Below are positions 35,270-47,788 of a stretch of DNA of 64,000 nucleotides, in pieces. This DNA comes from Bagarius yarrelli (taxonomy: Eukaryota; Chordata; Actinopteri; Siluriformes; Sisoridae): NCBI GenBank assembly GCA_005784505.1, contig VCAZ01000184.1:248001-312000 (forward strand). The letters are read 5' to 3'. The translations under genes were made by a program, and so were the position numbers. Positions within the stretch are counted from its first letter, which is position 1. Each line of letters opens with the position of its first letter. The notes beneath the pieces are model-generated. The model ran no database searches and was not told the origin of the DNA. It saw only the letters and a list, made by a program, of their open reading frames with translations.

Positions 35270-36340
35270 AACTGTGCATTGGCGCCTTTCACATTGATTC
35301 AACAGTATCAGAGGACTGTTTAAATTCATCCAATTTCTCTGAGGGCTCAGGGCGTGCGGCGTCACAATCGGCACCTCATTGAGTATTATCCACAGGCTCT
35401 ATTTTAATCTGTATTGCTGGGATAGCTGCTGAGAAAAGGCTTAACCCATACAGTGAAGAGGAACTGGTGAGAAAAGAGATTTGTACATGCTTTGGAGATT
35501 ACATAAGGGAAAGGCCAGTGACCTCCGTCTCCCATCCCTATCCTGTCCAATTTAACTCTAACACCCTATACTGACTTCAGGCTTTTGGTATGGAAATTGA
35601 GGCTTTGAGGGACCTGAATTCATTTATCCAGGACTGAAATTCTTGAACTTCTTGCATGCCGCTTGTGTATCCATGGCCAATGCAATATAAACCCCTAGTG
35701 TGAGCAGATTTGGCAGAACATATTTAATTTTTTTTCTTATTTTCTTAAGTAGGAAAGCGTATTAGACTTTTGAAAAGGCAAAATTGACACTAGAAGTTTC
35801 ACAGGTCTCGGAGAACTTTAAACGGTAATCTCTGCCTGTTTCTTGTTTCTTTTTCTTTCTGGGAAATTGTTTTTGACACATGCATCGGCCATGCATGACA
35901 GTGTTTAATTGGTTCAGTTGCCTGAACAAGAAGCCAGGGAGGTATAGGTGAAATGTTGTCAAAGCGACCACATTCTTGGCTTTGCGGCGTAAAATGTAAA
36001 TGTGATCAGCGGCCAAGCCGGGAGGATGTCTGTTGTCATGGAAATAAAAAGCAATTATGTGCCACTTCCAACGCTCACATCTGACTTTCCAGTGATGGGA
36101 TAAAATTGGTCAGGCGAAGCCAGGGCTGTCACTCAAGCTAATGAGAGCAATTCCCTAAGCCCCAATCCATTGGCTTTCTGTAGCACACCAACAGGTTCGT
36201 TGGATAATGGTCCATCCGGCTACCCTGCCTTTGATGCCAAGCTGACGACGGCACAATTAATATCAAAGCAAGTGGAAACACCTTTCTAATTATCACAGAA
36301 ACACATGGTGACACCAACTTCTGGAACTTATCAAATAGCA
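35270..36340. promoter_or_regulatory. Repeat-poor intronic block, candidate regulatory
   Basis: About 1 kb without recognisable repeats and with higher complexity. It includes GGCGCCTTTCACATTGATTC, CATTGAGTATTATCCACAGG, GGTCAGGCGAAGCCAGGGC and CTCAAGCTAATGAGAGCAATTCCC. Short frames at 35762-36016 and 36138-36341 lack family resemblance. A role as enhancers is conjecture. Confidence 0.25.
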
Positions 36341-37319
36341 CAGTTAACAGTTTTAACTATTATTGACTGGTGGAGATTCGAGTGGAGATTCAAAAGCTGA
36401 TTTTCAACAAAAGTATGATCTCAAATTATAAATCTGATGTCATCCTATTAAGCTGCGAGTAAACTAAGGAGTCTCTCAGGCTTTGTGTTAAGGATTAATA
36501 TTTCAGGTGGCAGAACCGATGGCACAGTTTAAGTGCCATTTCTCTTCTGTTTGAAAGAATTTGTGCAGAATAAACAGACTTACACAAGCTATATCACCTC
36601 AGGTGCAGCCGATTGTCAAGTCACGTATTTGAAAAAGCTTATTGTGACTTTTAGGCAGTATGAATCTCTTAACTAAAAGGGCAACAGATTATTAAGTGTT
36701 TTAAATCCCCACTGCAGCCTACTGGACTTATAGCTTATCGACAGGTGGCTGTTTCCATTAAAAGGCCTTGAGGTCAGATGCTTCTTTTCTTATTGATTTA
36801 AATACAAATGTCAACAAACCTGTCGTATCCTTAATCAATATATTGATTGTTTTATGTTTAGTCTAAAACCTATAAAAAAAGAGAATGCTCATATGTTTAA
36901 TTTATTACAAACGTTGTAGGACACCTGATCATATAATCCATGTTTATGTCTTTTACGCACATTTTAGTGTGTGCTGGTAAGTCATCCATACACTTTAATA
37001 AATGGGGGGTGGAGTCGGGGGAAACCCAAGCCAGAGTCGAGCCCAGGTAGCCTGAGCTCAGAGTACCAGCGACTTAGCCTACTCCACCATGGCACCAACA
37101 CACTGTAAGCATTATAAGTATCTAAACAATGTTCATGACTTTGTATTAATTTGCTAAACTGACCTCTTAGTTTTTTTGGGTTTTATTATTTTAAAGTAAA
37201 TCTTTGCAATCAGATTTATCTGCAATTAATAATTACTTAAAAATAAATGAAGCTTCAAAAATACTTTTTTTGTGCAAAGATAACAAAATAATAAATAACG
37301 ACTTTATTCCACGTTTTTG

Positions 37320-37825
37320 TCTCTATTGCACCACTTATGTATGCGTTCAACGTCATTACACCGGTTCGGCGAGGACGGATGACTTTTATACTGCATGTGT
37401 TGTTCTCAGAGTGTAAACAAGGCATGGCACATCTGTTCAATGTCATCACACCGGAATGTGGGTCAGAAGATGTCAGAAGATCTGATGTAATGATGTCAAA
37501 TAAATACTATAGCAAGTGTGCGTCCACAACTAAAGCAGTAGTGACAAACGTGAAATTTTTCAGGGTTTCTTTGCACAAAAAAGTATCCTTGTAACTTCAT
37601 AATATTACAGTCGAACCACTGATGTCACTATTTTGTCGATCTTCTTGGTACTTTTCTGGGCCTCGTTACCTTGCTGTCTTTGGGAGAGTCAGAGAGTCCT
37701 CAGTTTTCATCAAAAATATCTTAACTTGTTTTTCAAAAATAAAAGTTGTTCTTACTGGTTTGGGACAACAGTGAGTAATTAATGACAGAATTTTCATTTT
37801 TGGTTGAACTGTCCCTTTAAGTAAA
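37320..37825 (+). mobile_element. Teleost DNA-element relic ending GAACTGTCCCTTTAAGT
   Basis: The 3' part (37605-37822), with AAAAATATCTTAACTTGTTTTTC, GGGACAACAGTGAGTAATTAATGACAG, TTTTCATTTTTGG and TTGAACTGTCCCTTTAA, matches a very common fish interspersed repeat I recall from zebrafish, usually counted as a non-autonomous DNA transposon. Upstream, the 20-mer TTCAACGTCATTACACCGGT (about 37346) reappears as TTCAATGTCATCACACCGGA (about 37437). Confidence 0.6.
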
Positions 37826-37867
37826 AGCTTTTACTGCTTACTTTGTATAAATAAGAATGTTGTGCTT

Positions 37868-37912
37868 CTGCATACGAGTGTCTGCTTAATGCTATAAATA
37901 TAAATGTAATGC
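37868..37912 (+). mobile_element. SINE tail fragment
   Basis: TGCATACGAGTGTCTGCTTAATGCTATAAATATAAATG is the 3' end of the SINE/L2-type tail only. Confidence 0.5.
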
Positions 37913-38064
37913 AAATTACTAAAACCGATTGATGTCTGCTAAACAGTAAAACTGTTGGTCACTTTAAAAAAGTGATTTGTATATTCATAAAATTTAAACC
38001 TTAAAGAGTTGTGATAAGGGCTTTAATTGTTAAATGGATGTTCCTACGGTACAGTCGCCAACTA

Positions 38065-38212
38065 TATTTACATTTGGGATATTTTGGCAGACGCCCTTCC
38101 ATCCAAAGTGACTTACATTTAATTAATTTATACAACTGAGCAAATGGGGGTTAAGAGCCTTGCTCAGGGGCCCAGCAGTGGTAAAATCTTACCCACTGAA
38201 CCACCACCTCTG
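38065..38212 (-). mobile_element. tRNA-derived SINE, partial
   Basis: Reverse tail and body (GGCAGACGCCCTTCC, AAGTGACTTACATTTAATT, CTTGCTCAGGGGCCCAGCAG). The box B region is deleted and it closes with CCACTGAACCACCACC. Confidence 0.85.
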
Positions 38213-38663
38213 ATATATCTATCACATTTATACCTTAACTTAAAAATGCACTAAGGTACCCTCATGTGTGTTAATTATGCTCCACTATAGTCAACAAAAT
38301 AAAAGAAAAATACTTTCTTGCAGAAAGCAAAGCCATGCCTTAGTTCGGTAGATTTGCAGGAAATGAAGAGTGGGCTAATAAAGTCAGTGGAAGACAGAGG
38401 AAGATAGTGCAAAATTGCCTGCATTTATATAGCACAAGCTAAAAACAGTTTGTACACAGCAGAAGAAAGCTTTTCGAGCAAACCGTCTATATAATATGAT
38501 GTTAAAAAGGTTTGAGTGTCAGCAAATGAATGAACCAGAAGGACTGATGAGTGTGATGATAGATAATGACGAATAATTTGCACTTGCCACGGTCAGTGTT
38601 AAAAAGCACCCGTTGTTGATTACAGCCATGATAGAATTACATGTTGAGAAACTGTTTGACAAA

Positions 38664-38664
38664 G

Positions 38665-38692
<28 letters not shown>
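38664..38692. repeat. (GT)n microsatellite
   Basis: About 14 uninterrupted GT units. Confidence 0.97.
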
Positions 38693-38696
<4 letters not shown>

Positions 38697-38809
38697 CCAG
38701 AAAATTGTTTCTGAACAAAAAAAACCCCAGCATTTTCGTTCATGTAATAAAGAATGGAGGAGGAGGGTAGGGTGCGGTGAAGGAGTCAGCTTTCATGAGC
38801 TTGATGTCA

Positions 38810-38965
38810 GAGCAGACTGGCCCCTTTTTTGCCTCTAATTTCCTTTGCCATGCTAATGGTACTGCAATGCTGGGGACTATTGATTAATCTAAGTGCCGGC
38901 TGGAGGAGGAGAGTGACTTTTGGCAGAAGCACAACAGCCCATTAAAACCAGGGCAATGGAGACAG
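38810..38965. promoter_or_regulatory. Candidate conserved non-coding element
   Basis: Complex, repeat-free sequence with CTAATTTCCTTTGCCATGC, TAATGGTACTGCAATGC and GACTATTGATTAATCTAAG, a homeobox-rich composition like that of many vertebrate enhancers. It is in the large cntfr intron. Confidence 0.3.
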
Positions 38966-41900
38966 AGGAGGAGATGGGCCATGCAGCATAACTGTGGAGA
39001 AGAGAACAGAAGACAAGAGAAGAACAAAAAAGGGGGAAAAAAGGCTCAGGAAACCAATTGAAATGCAAGAAAAGGCCACACAGATGAAAGCGACTCTAGA
39101 TGACCCTTGATTTCTTTCATGGTGTAAAGACGTGCAGAGATGATGAGTCGAGTGTGGGAGAAAACTGACGAATAGGGGAACCCTTTTGATGCCGGAGAGG
39201 ATAAGCCACTGCTTCGGAGCAGGTCTCGGAAACAAACTAATTAGTGCACAAAAAAGTCTCGGAGTGTATGCAAGTCTCATAGACAGCATGTGTGTGTCAG
39301 AATAAAAGGGCAGAAAAAACACCCTAGAGAAAGTCTGCACATTCTAATGAGATCGATCAATGAGTTAGGAAATACTACCAAAGGCCAGAGGGACTGATAC
39401 GGAAGAGCACTAGCGTTAGCAATAGAATTTGTCTCCACCATTTATTGCCCTGGCTGAATAAAATAACATACTAAATGTAAATCCTAGACTCATCCATATT
39501 TACACGTAAATGTGGGTACACAGATGATAACCCATGCTCTGAATAAACAAATCCGTGTACAGACAAGCCACACACATATACACACACACACACACACTAG
39601 CACAAGCACACACATGGAATAACGACCGTCGCAATTCCCAATTCCCAATGCCCACTGCATTATGACTCACTGCCTTCAGTGCCAAAATGGATGGGGACTG
39701 AAACGTGATCTCATGGCAGTGAGCTGTCTAATGGCTAATGCTAACTATGAAACATGGTCAGATAGTCAATAATTTGTTCCCAGTGTGTTGATATCTGATG
39801 CAGAAAAAGCAATATGAATAAAACAGGATTGAACATTATACCAGTTATTTAAACAAATATAGCTACTACTCATTATTTCTTAATGTCTAACCCTGAGCCA
39901 AAACACAACCCTTATACAAATGTGTGTAATGATAATACATTGAGAAAAAAAATATATAGTGATGGTATATGTTTTGGAGGCTCTTACTTCTTAGTTGTGA
40001 ACTGTTGTCAGCTGACAGTTAAGATTGGCTTCTATTGGCTATAGGACTTTCAGGCTTCGCTTTAGATATCATACCTACGAACCACTAATTGAACATCTGG
40101 TGCATACAGCACAGAAAACTGTCAATCAATCTGATTGGTTAAAGTCTACATAATCAAAACAAACTGTGATTGGTTGCCTTGCTTTTTTAAACGGACTCCC
40201 TCTTGGCCAGTTAAAGCTGTTATGTAGCCCAGATCTTCTGCAGGTAGTCTGAAGGTCTGGCTATGAGAGACTATGTCAATATTGCCCTCTGCCTCATAGA
40301 CAGGCTGTCTTTCTCTAACACTACTGGATGTCAAGACGTGAAGACAAAACATGCTTGACATTTCAAATCAGACAGACCAAAAGACGGAATGATAAGTAAA
40401 TCAGACAGGTTAGTGTTGTATTTCACACATCGCAGAGTTATCTAGAAGACAAATCATATAAGACAAGTCTAAATTGGGAAAACCTGTGTGAATTAGCCTC
40501 AGCATGATACTGACGATCTTATTTAACTAAAAAAAAAATTATATAATGACCAGAATAAAAAAATCCTTTATTTTACTTTACTATTATTGAGAATTTCATG
40601 GATATAAATAAGATTTAAATCAATTTGAAGTGTTTAGTTTTGTACTGGGCTTCACGGTACCACTTTTGACTAGAGCCATGAACATCTGTCTAGTCGTCAA
40701 GCTATGTGGTTTCGTAATTATTAGGACCAGATGTGGATATTCTTCGTTTTTTCATGAGCTTTCTTCAGCTTTAATTTTTCATGGAGTAAATACACGTGAA
40801 CGACTAAAACAAGCCTTAACTTCGGATCTGGTGGAGAATCAAAAGGGGTTCTGACGCTCAATCATTTTTCAGGCTTAACCAAGATATTTTTTTTTTTTAT
40901 AAAAAATTTAAAACAACATGGCGATACATCCTAAATATCAGCCAAAAATCTGTGCTTCATTTCTGCTGATTGTTATACACTTTCATAAATTATTCAACAT
41001 GCACATGCTTCCTGGAGCTCTCCTAGAACCATATCTTACTTCAATCTGGCGTCAGATTCAGCCCCTTTAAAACCTCTACCATCAGTATAATTTGTTAAAA
41101 AAACCCAGCAGACTTAAACACTGATCAGTCACTCAGCCAGGATCACCCCAGTAACAGGATATACCATTGGGATCTAAACTAAGTAGGCCTGCGTCTTTTG
41201 CTTTGCTACACATGCAATCAAAAAATCCTGCAGCCGCTGGGTCATTTCTCGTTTAGGTAAGTGGCAGCATTGGTACTTGTTAGGTCATGAGTTTAAAAGC
41301 ATCATTTCTAAAAAATTAAACGGAGCGGATTGAAAAACGGCTTGCTAAGTCAACTTTTCACACCGTCTCCTCTCTCTATCCGTCCTCTGGCCTGCTGCTT
41401 TTATTAGACGGGAAAAAAGTGAAGCGTCAAATATATACAGCCATTTCACTGCCGTCTCAGGCCTTTTCCCTCTCTCAGCACTGTCAATCTATCACTTGCT
41501 TCTTTTTTACTCTACAGAGAAAAGTAACTCCTAGCAGGCTTTTTTCCCAACTAAATATTTCAAAAAACACAAACAGACCACCACTAGTTCATTTTTTCAT
41601 TAAGACGTTAATAGCAGGCCATCCGAAAAAGCGACACTTCAACCATTTACTCCGCCAATAAGAAAACAAGCCGTTCACTGAAGCGCAAAGCTCAAACTGC
41701 GGTCAGCCGCTAAGCTTTTTGCGAAATGGCGTGGTTATCTTTCTAAAGCCCATCGTGAGCATGTCGAAGCATGTCAAGTCTTTCTGGCAGAGGATTTCTT
41801 CTCATTTCTGTGTCTAGACAATCAATGGCAATCGAGTCTGAACAGGGATCTATTGAATTTCTCACTGCAACCATTTTTCTCAACAACACTGCCAAAATCA

Positions 41901-42666
41901 CACGTCTACTCAGGCATTACATGAATGCCAATGCGGGAAATGAATGAGGCGGTTATACTGTACTTGGTTATACCTCACTGATGGTTTGAGTACTACAGCG
42001 GGGACAAAGAAATCAGGGTCATAGATAAATCACATTCCTAGCAGATGTAGTCAATACAGCTTTTTCCGAATATGGAATTTTTTTTTGTAAGGTACGATGT
42101 TCTTATCCGCTGTACAATCTTCCACCAATTGTCTTCTCTCAATCTTTTCCGAAGCCTGAAACACCTTCAACTCACAAATTGACATTTATAGCCCGTCTAT
42201 AACCCCATACGTTTTTAATAAATTTAACTGCAGGGGCTGCATAATTTATAGCATGAAGTGAATAATATTTAACAACTAAATAAGTTGAATGAGGGTCAAA
42301 AACTTTTCATAGCCTACACAATTTGGATCACATGTGAGTGAAAAGTTGCAGTCCAAAACCTACATAGGTTATATCATTACCTCTAATTTATTGACCCTGG
42401 ATGATTTTTTTCTGGCTATATATACTTTATGTTTTATTACCGTCTTTTGAAATGATTCCAGACTGGAAATTCTATAAACTTCTGAACTTGCATTGATCCT
42501 TCCTTGCTAAAACATAAATAACTTTAAAAGCTGTTATGCTGTTAATTATCCGGAGCTTTTTCCTCTTCTGCTGATTTACTTCACTAAAGCAAATATACAT
42601 AAGAAGAAGTAATTTCTGGAAGAAATAAGGACAGTATTAAAAAGGTATTTTAAATGTTTTTCTTTC

Positions 42667-42772
42667 TTATTTTTACTTATTCTCTAATTCGGGGTCATGG
42701 GGATCTGCTGCAGCCTATCCTAGCCGTCTCTGAAAGGGCGAAAGGGAGTAGGGGTACACCCTGAATAGGTCC
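42667..42772 (+). mobile_element. RTE-type LINE 3' end, 5' piece
   Basis: TACTTATTCTCTAATTCGGGG, TCATGGGGATCTGCTGCAGCC, CCGTCTCTGAAAGGGCG, GGGGTACACCCTGAATAGG. The remainder is absent. Confidence 0.75.
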
Positions 42773-43047
42773 AGCACAGGTCTTCATCCACTGTGTTCAT
42801 TAATTCTATCGCGCTATTTTTTATAAGTCTACTTTGGGTTGTTTTGCCATGTACAGTGTAAATGCAAAAATCAGATATGTGTTAGTTATATGTTAGTTTT
42901 ACAAAAAGATGTAAGCAGGTCTTCACAAAAATTCGGAATTGGGCATCAAGATCTGCAGTGTAAATGCAGCCATATTGTTGACTAACTTGTTTAATGTATT
43001 TTACTGTTGTAGCATTACAATAAGAAAAATGGAAAAGAAGAATTAGA

Positions 43048-43185
43048 AGAAGTGGTGGCTTAATGTTTTAAAGGATTGTGGGTTTAACTTCAAAAACTAC
43101 CAACCTGTCACTGCTGGGCCCCTAAGGAAGGCGCTTGACTGTCATCTGTTCAGACTGACAAAATAATGGATAAATGAAAGTATCC
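43048..43185 (+). mobile_element. tRNA-derived SINE, diverged
   Basis: AAGTGGTGGCTTAATGTTTTAAAGG head, GGGTTTAACTTC box B, CACTGCTGGGCCCCTAAGG body. The tail is mostly lost. Confidence 0.75.
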
Positions 43186-43932
43186 TTAATAGGAGCCTTA
43201 TTTGTTTGTTCCACCACTGCCTGATTTGCTAATAAAGTCCCAAATTTGTTTTTTTATGATGGCAGAGATATTTTTCTGAAGTGCCTTGTGCTCCTGCGCC
43301 AAAATCTTACACTGTGTTATTGGAATAAGATCTTTAGGTTATAAGCATATATTTAAGCATAAAAATAAAAATCAACATTTAATCTCCAAAAAAATATCAT
43401 TTTTATGTGAGCAAATGATTAAATGTGTTTCTACAAGTCAGACTGAGCCACAACTAGGAACTGAAAAACAAGCTAGAAAAACATGCTGGTCCATGATTTT
43501 TATGCCATGATTCATCACACTTGGAAAGCACATTGGTCAATGAAAGATGTAATTAATTGTACTATATAAATAAATTGTCATTATAAGTAAAAACCTGCTT
43601 TCATCCTCAAAGAAAGACAATCCTTTTTCATTGGAAAACCCATTGGTTATGGAAATTGTCTTCTAGAGGGAAAACCGCAGAGATGATCAACAATGCAGAT
43701 GCAAGATTTAAGTTTGATAACCCTCCATCCTCTACTGTAATCCTACCAATTTCAGTCTAGTTTATTGTCAATTCCAAAATGCCACTTGTGGGATCCACAG
43801 AGTGAAATGACGAATATGTGCACACCTGTTTTAAATTACAACAATTCAGCTGGATGGCATTGTGTTATATCCCAATAATTTCAGGAGAATGGCATCAGTG
43901 TGAAACTTTGATTAAGGCTTTTACTATAGACT

Positions 43933-43933
<1 letters not shown>

Positions 43934-44014
<81 letters not shown>

Positions 44015-44040
44015 CTAGGCTAGGCTAGGCTAAGCTAAGA
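43934..44040. repeat. (AT)n microsatellite plus (CTAGG)n
   Basis: About 80 bases of pure AT end 240 bp from the start of a cntfr exon; then GCTAGGCTAGGCTAGGCTAAG. Its position near the donor of the 17.9-kb intron makes it a useful marker. Confidence 0.97.
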
Positions 44041-44252
44041 TAAAACAGACAGACAGATAGATTCTCTTAAAACATACAATATGTCCTCTGTCCAGAGAGA
44101 GTGAGTCTGCTCACTGTTTTGATGACATCAATAAAAATTGATCAGATTGTAACTTTTATTGTGTAAGCAAATCAAACTAAACTAGCAGACATTCTACAGA
44201 CTGACTGAATTTACTTCTGTCTCAAAACAAAACTAAGTAAAATTGCTCTTAC

Positions 44253-44416
44253 ATGCTGCCACTGGTCTCTGATCAGTGGACGGTAGCGCAGAAAATACTT
44301 CAGAGGGAAGGACTCGATGTCCGGCCATGTGGATGGGCTGTTCCAGGTCACCTCGAGCCTGCGTGAGTTGTTGGGAATGGGTTTGGCCACCACCCTCTCT
44401 GGAGGATCTGGTTTCA
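44253..44416 (-). CDS. cntfr: cntfr exon encoding first half of FN3 domain D3
   Basis: Encodes the start of the second fibronectin domain of the cytokine-binding module. Acceptor ATCCACAG precedes 44416; donor CAT|GTAAGAGC follows 44253. With the split first codon it reads VKPDPPERVVAKP, then SRRLEVTWNSPSTWPD, FPLKYFLRYRPL and DQWQH. The PDPP hinge and the RRLEVTW strand are characteristic of CNTF receptor alpha and its relatives such as IL11RA; the STWPDxESFPLK segment favours CNTFR. Length 164 bp, phase 1 in and phase 0 out, joining exactly to 26351. Confidence 0.97.
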
Positions 44417-45655
44417 CTGTGGATTAACAAGGACATTATCAGCGCTTGTGTCTACACTAGTCCTGTTCACAGCATTGGGGACAGTATTGCGTTGAAAGGA
44501 GCTACCGATGCGGATAAGTGCAAACAAACAGCATCAAAAAGTACTGCGTTATAAAAGGGGAAAATATGAACAAGACAAGGGCGTCAAAGTGTCCCTTTTC
44601 CCACTGAGCAGAAAATCGGTTTGACATAATACACACATCTTTTAGGGGCATCCGCATTGTAGCAAGTCATGAGAACGTCTTTAGACCAAAAACATCTCTG
44701 AATGCATGCTGTTCTTTCTGGGTCGCCCTATTGAGCTGAGGTTTATGAGAAATGGGCAGGGCGCAACAGCGTGGTCATTCTCTTCCTCTCTCCGTGTGGT
44801 GGCTGAGGTTCACAGTGTTTGCTCTGCGGTTTAGCTTCACACACAGACACACAAGGAGGACAAAGAGATGCCCTAAACTGTAGGGGCAAGCTTCGTCCAA
44901 ACCTCCCTCCCTCTCCTGTGTCTTAACTATTCATGATACATACAGATTTATTTTCAGAGTCCTGACCTGGTATAGCTGAAACACTCTTTTACAACTCAGA
45001 TACACTGTGCAGATATTGTTAAAACCGATTCTGGGACAAATAGGCAACTAGCTTTCTTTCATCCTCTCTCAGGCTTTTATGGATGGAGGGCAGGCGCCAT
45101 GGCCTTGGACATAAAAACCAAACAAATGCACAGTGACCTAACAGGACGGACATAAAACCATATAACTGTGAAAGGCAACAAATCAAAGTGTTTTTGCTTT
45201 TCTGCCTTTCCTGGAGAATATCAACTCTTTGATAGCATCAAGTGACATCTAATTTACCTATGTTTTTGTTGGTTGCTGCTGTTTAAACAGTTTGCTCTAA
45301 TTTAATGTTTATTAGTAAAGTTGCGGTACAAAAATAAGCTTTAATTTGCACTTTGACTTGCTTTGTCTCTTATAAAAAAGATAACTTTATGTCATTCTTG
45401 CACACACACAAATATAAAACGTGCCTTAATTATGGAAAAAAATAGTTAAATTGCACTCGTTAAACATCATTCAAATTAAACTTTATTCAATTTTTAATTT
45501 GCACTGTTGTGACATCATGTCATGTGTCAATATCAAAATGGCGGATGTAGAAATTCGTTTATACTACCCGTAACATACTTTTTTAAACGTCTGGAAGTAC
45601 ATACCTAATTAAGTGTAATACGTACATAATTAGTATGTGATTTTAAACCGAGCCA

Positions 45656-46062
45656 TTGTCCAGATCACTGCCATTTTATGTTGTCTGGTCATTAAGAATT
45701 ATGAAGCTAAAGATGTTGAGGTTTTCTTTGGAAGTGACGAGGTTGGACAGGATTAGGACTGAGTTCATTAGTGGGACGGCTCATGTTAGATGTTTTGGGG
45801 AGAAAGTCAGGAGTGCCAGATTGAGGTGGTTTGGACATGTACAGAGGAGGAATAGTGAATATATTGATAGGAGGATGTTAGAAAAAAAGCTACCAGGCAG
45901 AAGTCAAAGAGGAAGACCAAAGAGGAGGTACTGGAGGCGATAAACAAGGAAATGAAGTTAGTGGGTGTGAGTGAGAAGGATATAGAGAATAGGGTTCGGT
46001 TCGGTGGAGACAGATGATTCGCTGTGGCGACCCCTAAAAGGGTACAGCCGAAATGAGAGAAG
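45656..46062 (+). pseudogene. Non-LTR LINE ORF2 C-terminal relic
   Basis: Plus-strand frame with LRFSLEVTRLDRIRTEFI, GTAHVRCFGEKVR, RLRWFGHVQRR, PGRSQRGRPKRR. A break near 45930-45945 shifts the frame before the end segment GDP (CGACCCC at 46027). This is the conserved basic C-terminus of reverse transcriptases of a fish LINE. I am unsure whether it is RTE-like. Shorter pieces are at 4115-4275 and 51900-52075. Confidence 0.8.
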
Positions 46063-46114
46063 GTCATTAAGAATTATAACCTTCGCTAAGGTTGTTGAAT
46101 ATTTGCCTTATAAT

Positions 46115-46288
46115 CATGGCATTTGGCAGATATCCTTATCCAGAATCACTTGTCTTTTACTGCAAAAGAGTGGTTCATGCTTAAGGACCTTGCTCAAGAC
46201 CCCATCAATGGCAGATTGGTGGTCTTCAGAATCAAACCTATGATCTAATCAGCAGTCAAATCTTAATGCCTGAGTAACAACTTACCCC
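46115..46288 (-). mobile_element. tRNA-derived SINE, diverged
   Basis: Reverse orientation: GGCATTTGGCAGATATCCTTATCC, GGACCTTGCTCAAGACCCC, GAATCAAACCTATGATC, GTAACAACTTACC. It sits just behind the LINE relic. Confidence 0.8.
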
Positions 46289-46304
46289 ATTTCAACCATC
46301 ACAT

Positions 46305-46690
46305 TTTATTCTGGATTTAGTCTTACTCTCAATCCTATAATAACCTCCACACTTCTAAAAGACAATATTGTTTGGTGAGGAGGTCTATGGTGCAGTCTGT
46401 GTTCCAGTTTATCCCAAAGGGGTTGAGTCGGAATCAGGATTCTGTACAGGACACTCGTTGTTCTTCCAGTCCAATTATAACACACCATGTCTTCATGGAG
46501 CTCAGGGGCTTTGTAAACTGGGACATTGTCATACGGGAACAGTGTTTTGTTCTCTTAGTTCCAGTGTAGAGAAATCGAAATGCCTCAGCATATAGAAACA
46601 TCCTAGCCAACTGTGTGCTTCAGACTTTATTAGAAAAGACGCAATTGGTAAGAAGTCGACAAATGTTTGCCATCGTATAGTGTAATATTA
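46305..46690 (-). mobile_element. TIR family A transposon relic
   Basis: CACACCATGTCTTCATGGAGC, GGACATTGTCATACGGGAACAG, TCTTAGTTCCAGTGTAGAG and ATGCCTCAGCATATAG correspond, in opposite orientation, to words in the element at 29732-30478 and to this family in general. The terminal repeats are not clear. Confidence 0.6.
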
Positions 46691-47514
46691 CATGAAAGTG
46701 AGACATCACAAAAATTAGTTAAGGCATCTTTAATGTAAACATAGCTGAAAGCGTCTAGACAATTGGTTTCTTTTATTTACAGAACAATCTGTTAGACTGA
46801 AACAATGTGCAGGTTCATGTATGCGTTACTCATCTGTTAACGATTTGTACACTTATCGTAACACTGCTTTTAAATCGAATAAATTTTTTTATGCAGGTAG
46901 TTTAATACGGGGGTCTTTCTTGCCCTGCATTGCTTTTACTCTGAGGAAAATATTTCTGCAGTTAATCCAGTAATCCAGATGCCATTAGCATTTTTATTAC
47001 TATCAAGTATGCAAGCAGTCATGCATGTAAATACTTCATTTAGTTCCTGGGAGCCTTTGCTTTTTTTTTTTTACCCACATCCTTATTGCCTTACCGGAAT
47101 CACCCCCCCCCCAACCCCCCCATGGAGAGACAAGATATCCCCTTCATAACCAGTCACTGCATGGAGTCTCTTAGTTGGATGAGGAGAACATGTCGGCTGT
47201 GCTGAGATGTTTCAGTGTCTGACAATACAAGCCAGATGTTTTGGACACTTCTATTCTTTCACCCCTGCTAAATGATTACAGGGCTATTTTCAGGCTGAGC
47301 ATGAAACGCAGGCTGAGATGCCAAACATGATTTAAGTAGTTGACATAAATGCCTGTAGACAGCAACAGTCTCAGAAACGCTCCTCCACCAGCTGCCTGGT
47401 AAAGCGAGGGTTATGTGTAAACTTGTGCAGTTTAGGTTGATGTTTATCGGCTGAAAGTATTTGTTTGAGCAAACCCACATTGCACTTTTATAGCTCATAA
47501 AAAGTATTTATTTA

Positions 47515-47602
47515 GGGGCTATCAAAAAGTTTCCAGACAGGCCAACCCAAAGCTTCTTGTGCTGCCATTTGTTGGCGTGTCTGGGAACTTTTTAATACCC
47601 CC
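47515..47602 (-). mobile_element. Short palindromic MITE-like element, copy 2
   Basis: The ends GGGGCTATCAAAAAGTTTCC and GGAACTTTTTAATACCCCC are inverted repeats extending inward through CAGACAGGCCAAC/GTTGGCGTGTCTG, so nearly all of its 88 bases fold back. On the minus strand it shares GACACGCCAAC, TGGCAGCAC and AAGCTT with copy 1 at 5977-6051. It lies 187 bp downstream of a cntfr exon in transcript order. Confidence 0.8.
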
Positions 47603-47788
47603 AAATATTTATTTTTTTAAGCATAATTTGTGCATTTTCTTAAATTATTACAATATTTCCAGACAACCATTTGCATTTGCCTTGTTTTTGATGCTCTCTT
47701 TCTCCACATGTCCACATGTACATACTTCCTTGTAGTTAAAACTAAACCAATTGTGTGATTCTGTATGAGAATGAATAAAGGCAGTTAC

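Larger units (their letters stand above)
26352..44252 (-). other. Large 17.9-kb cntfr intron
   Basis: Phase-0 intron splitting D3, bounded by donor CAT|GTAAGAGC (GT at 44252-44251) and acceptor AACAG (AG at 26353-26352). It holds the tandem triplication, several mobile relics, the TTA/TTACTA tract and several repeat-free blocks listed separately. I found no other gene inside, on either strand. Confidence 0.8.
44417..47788 (-). other. cntfr intron between D2 and D3 exons
   Basis: 3372-bp phase-1 intron (donor ATGG|GTAACTGCC at 47788-47787, acceptor CCACAG). It contains LINE, SINE, TIR-element and palindromic relics, described separately. Confidence 0.85.

Noticed and set aside
38942..39340. 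132-codon minus-strand ORF rich in Phe, Leu, Ser and Pro
   Set aside because: It is the complement of a purine-rich (GA-rich) stretch; no domain is visible.
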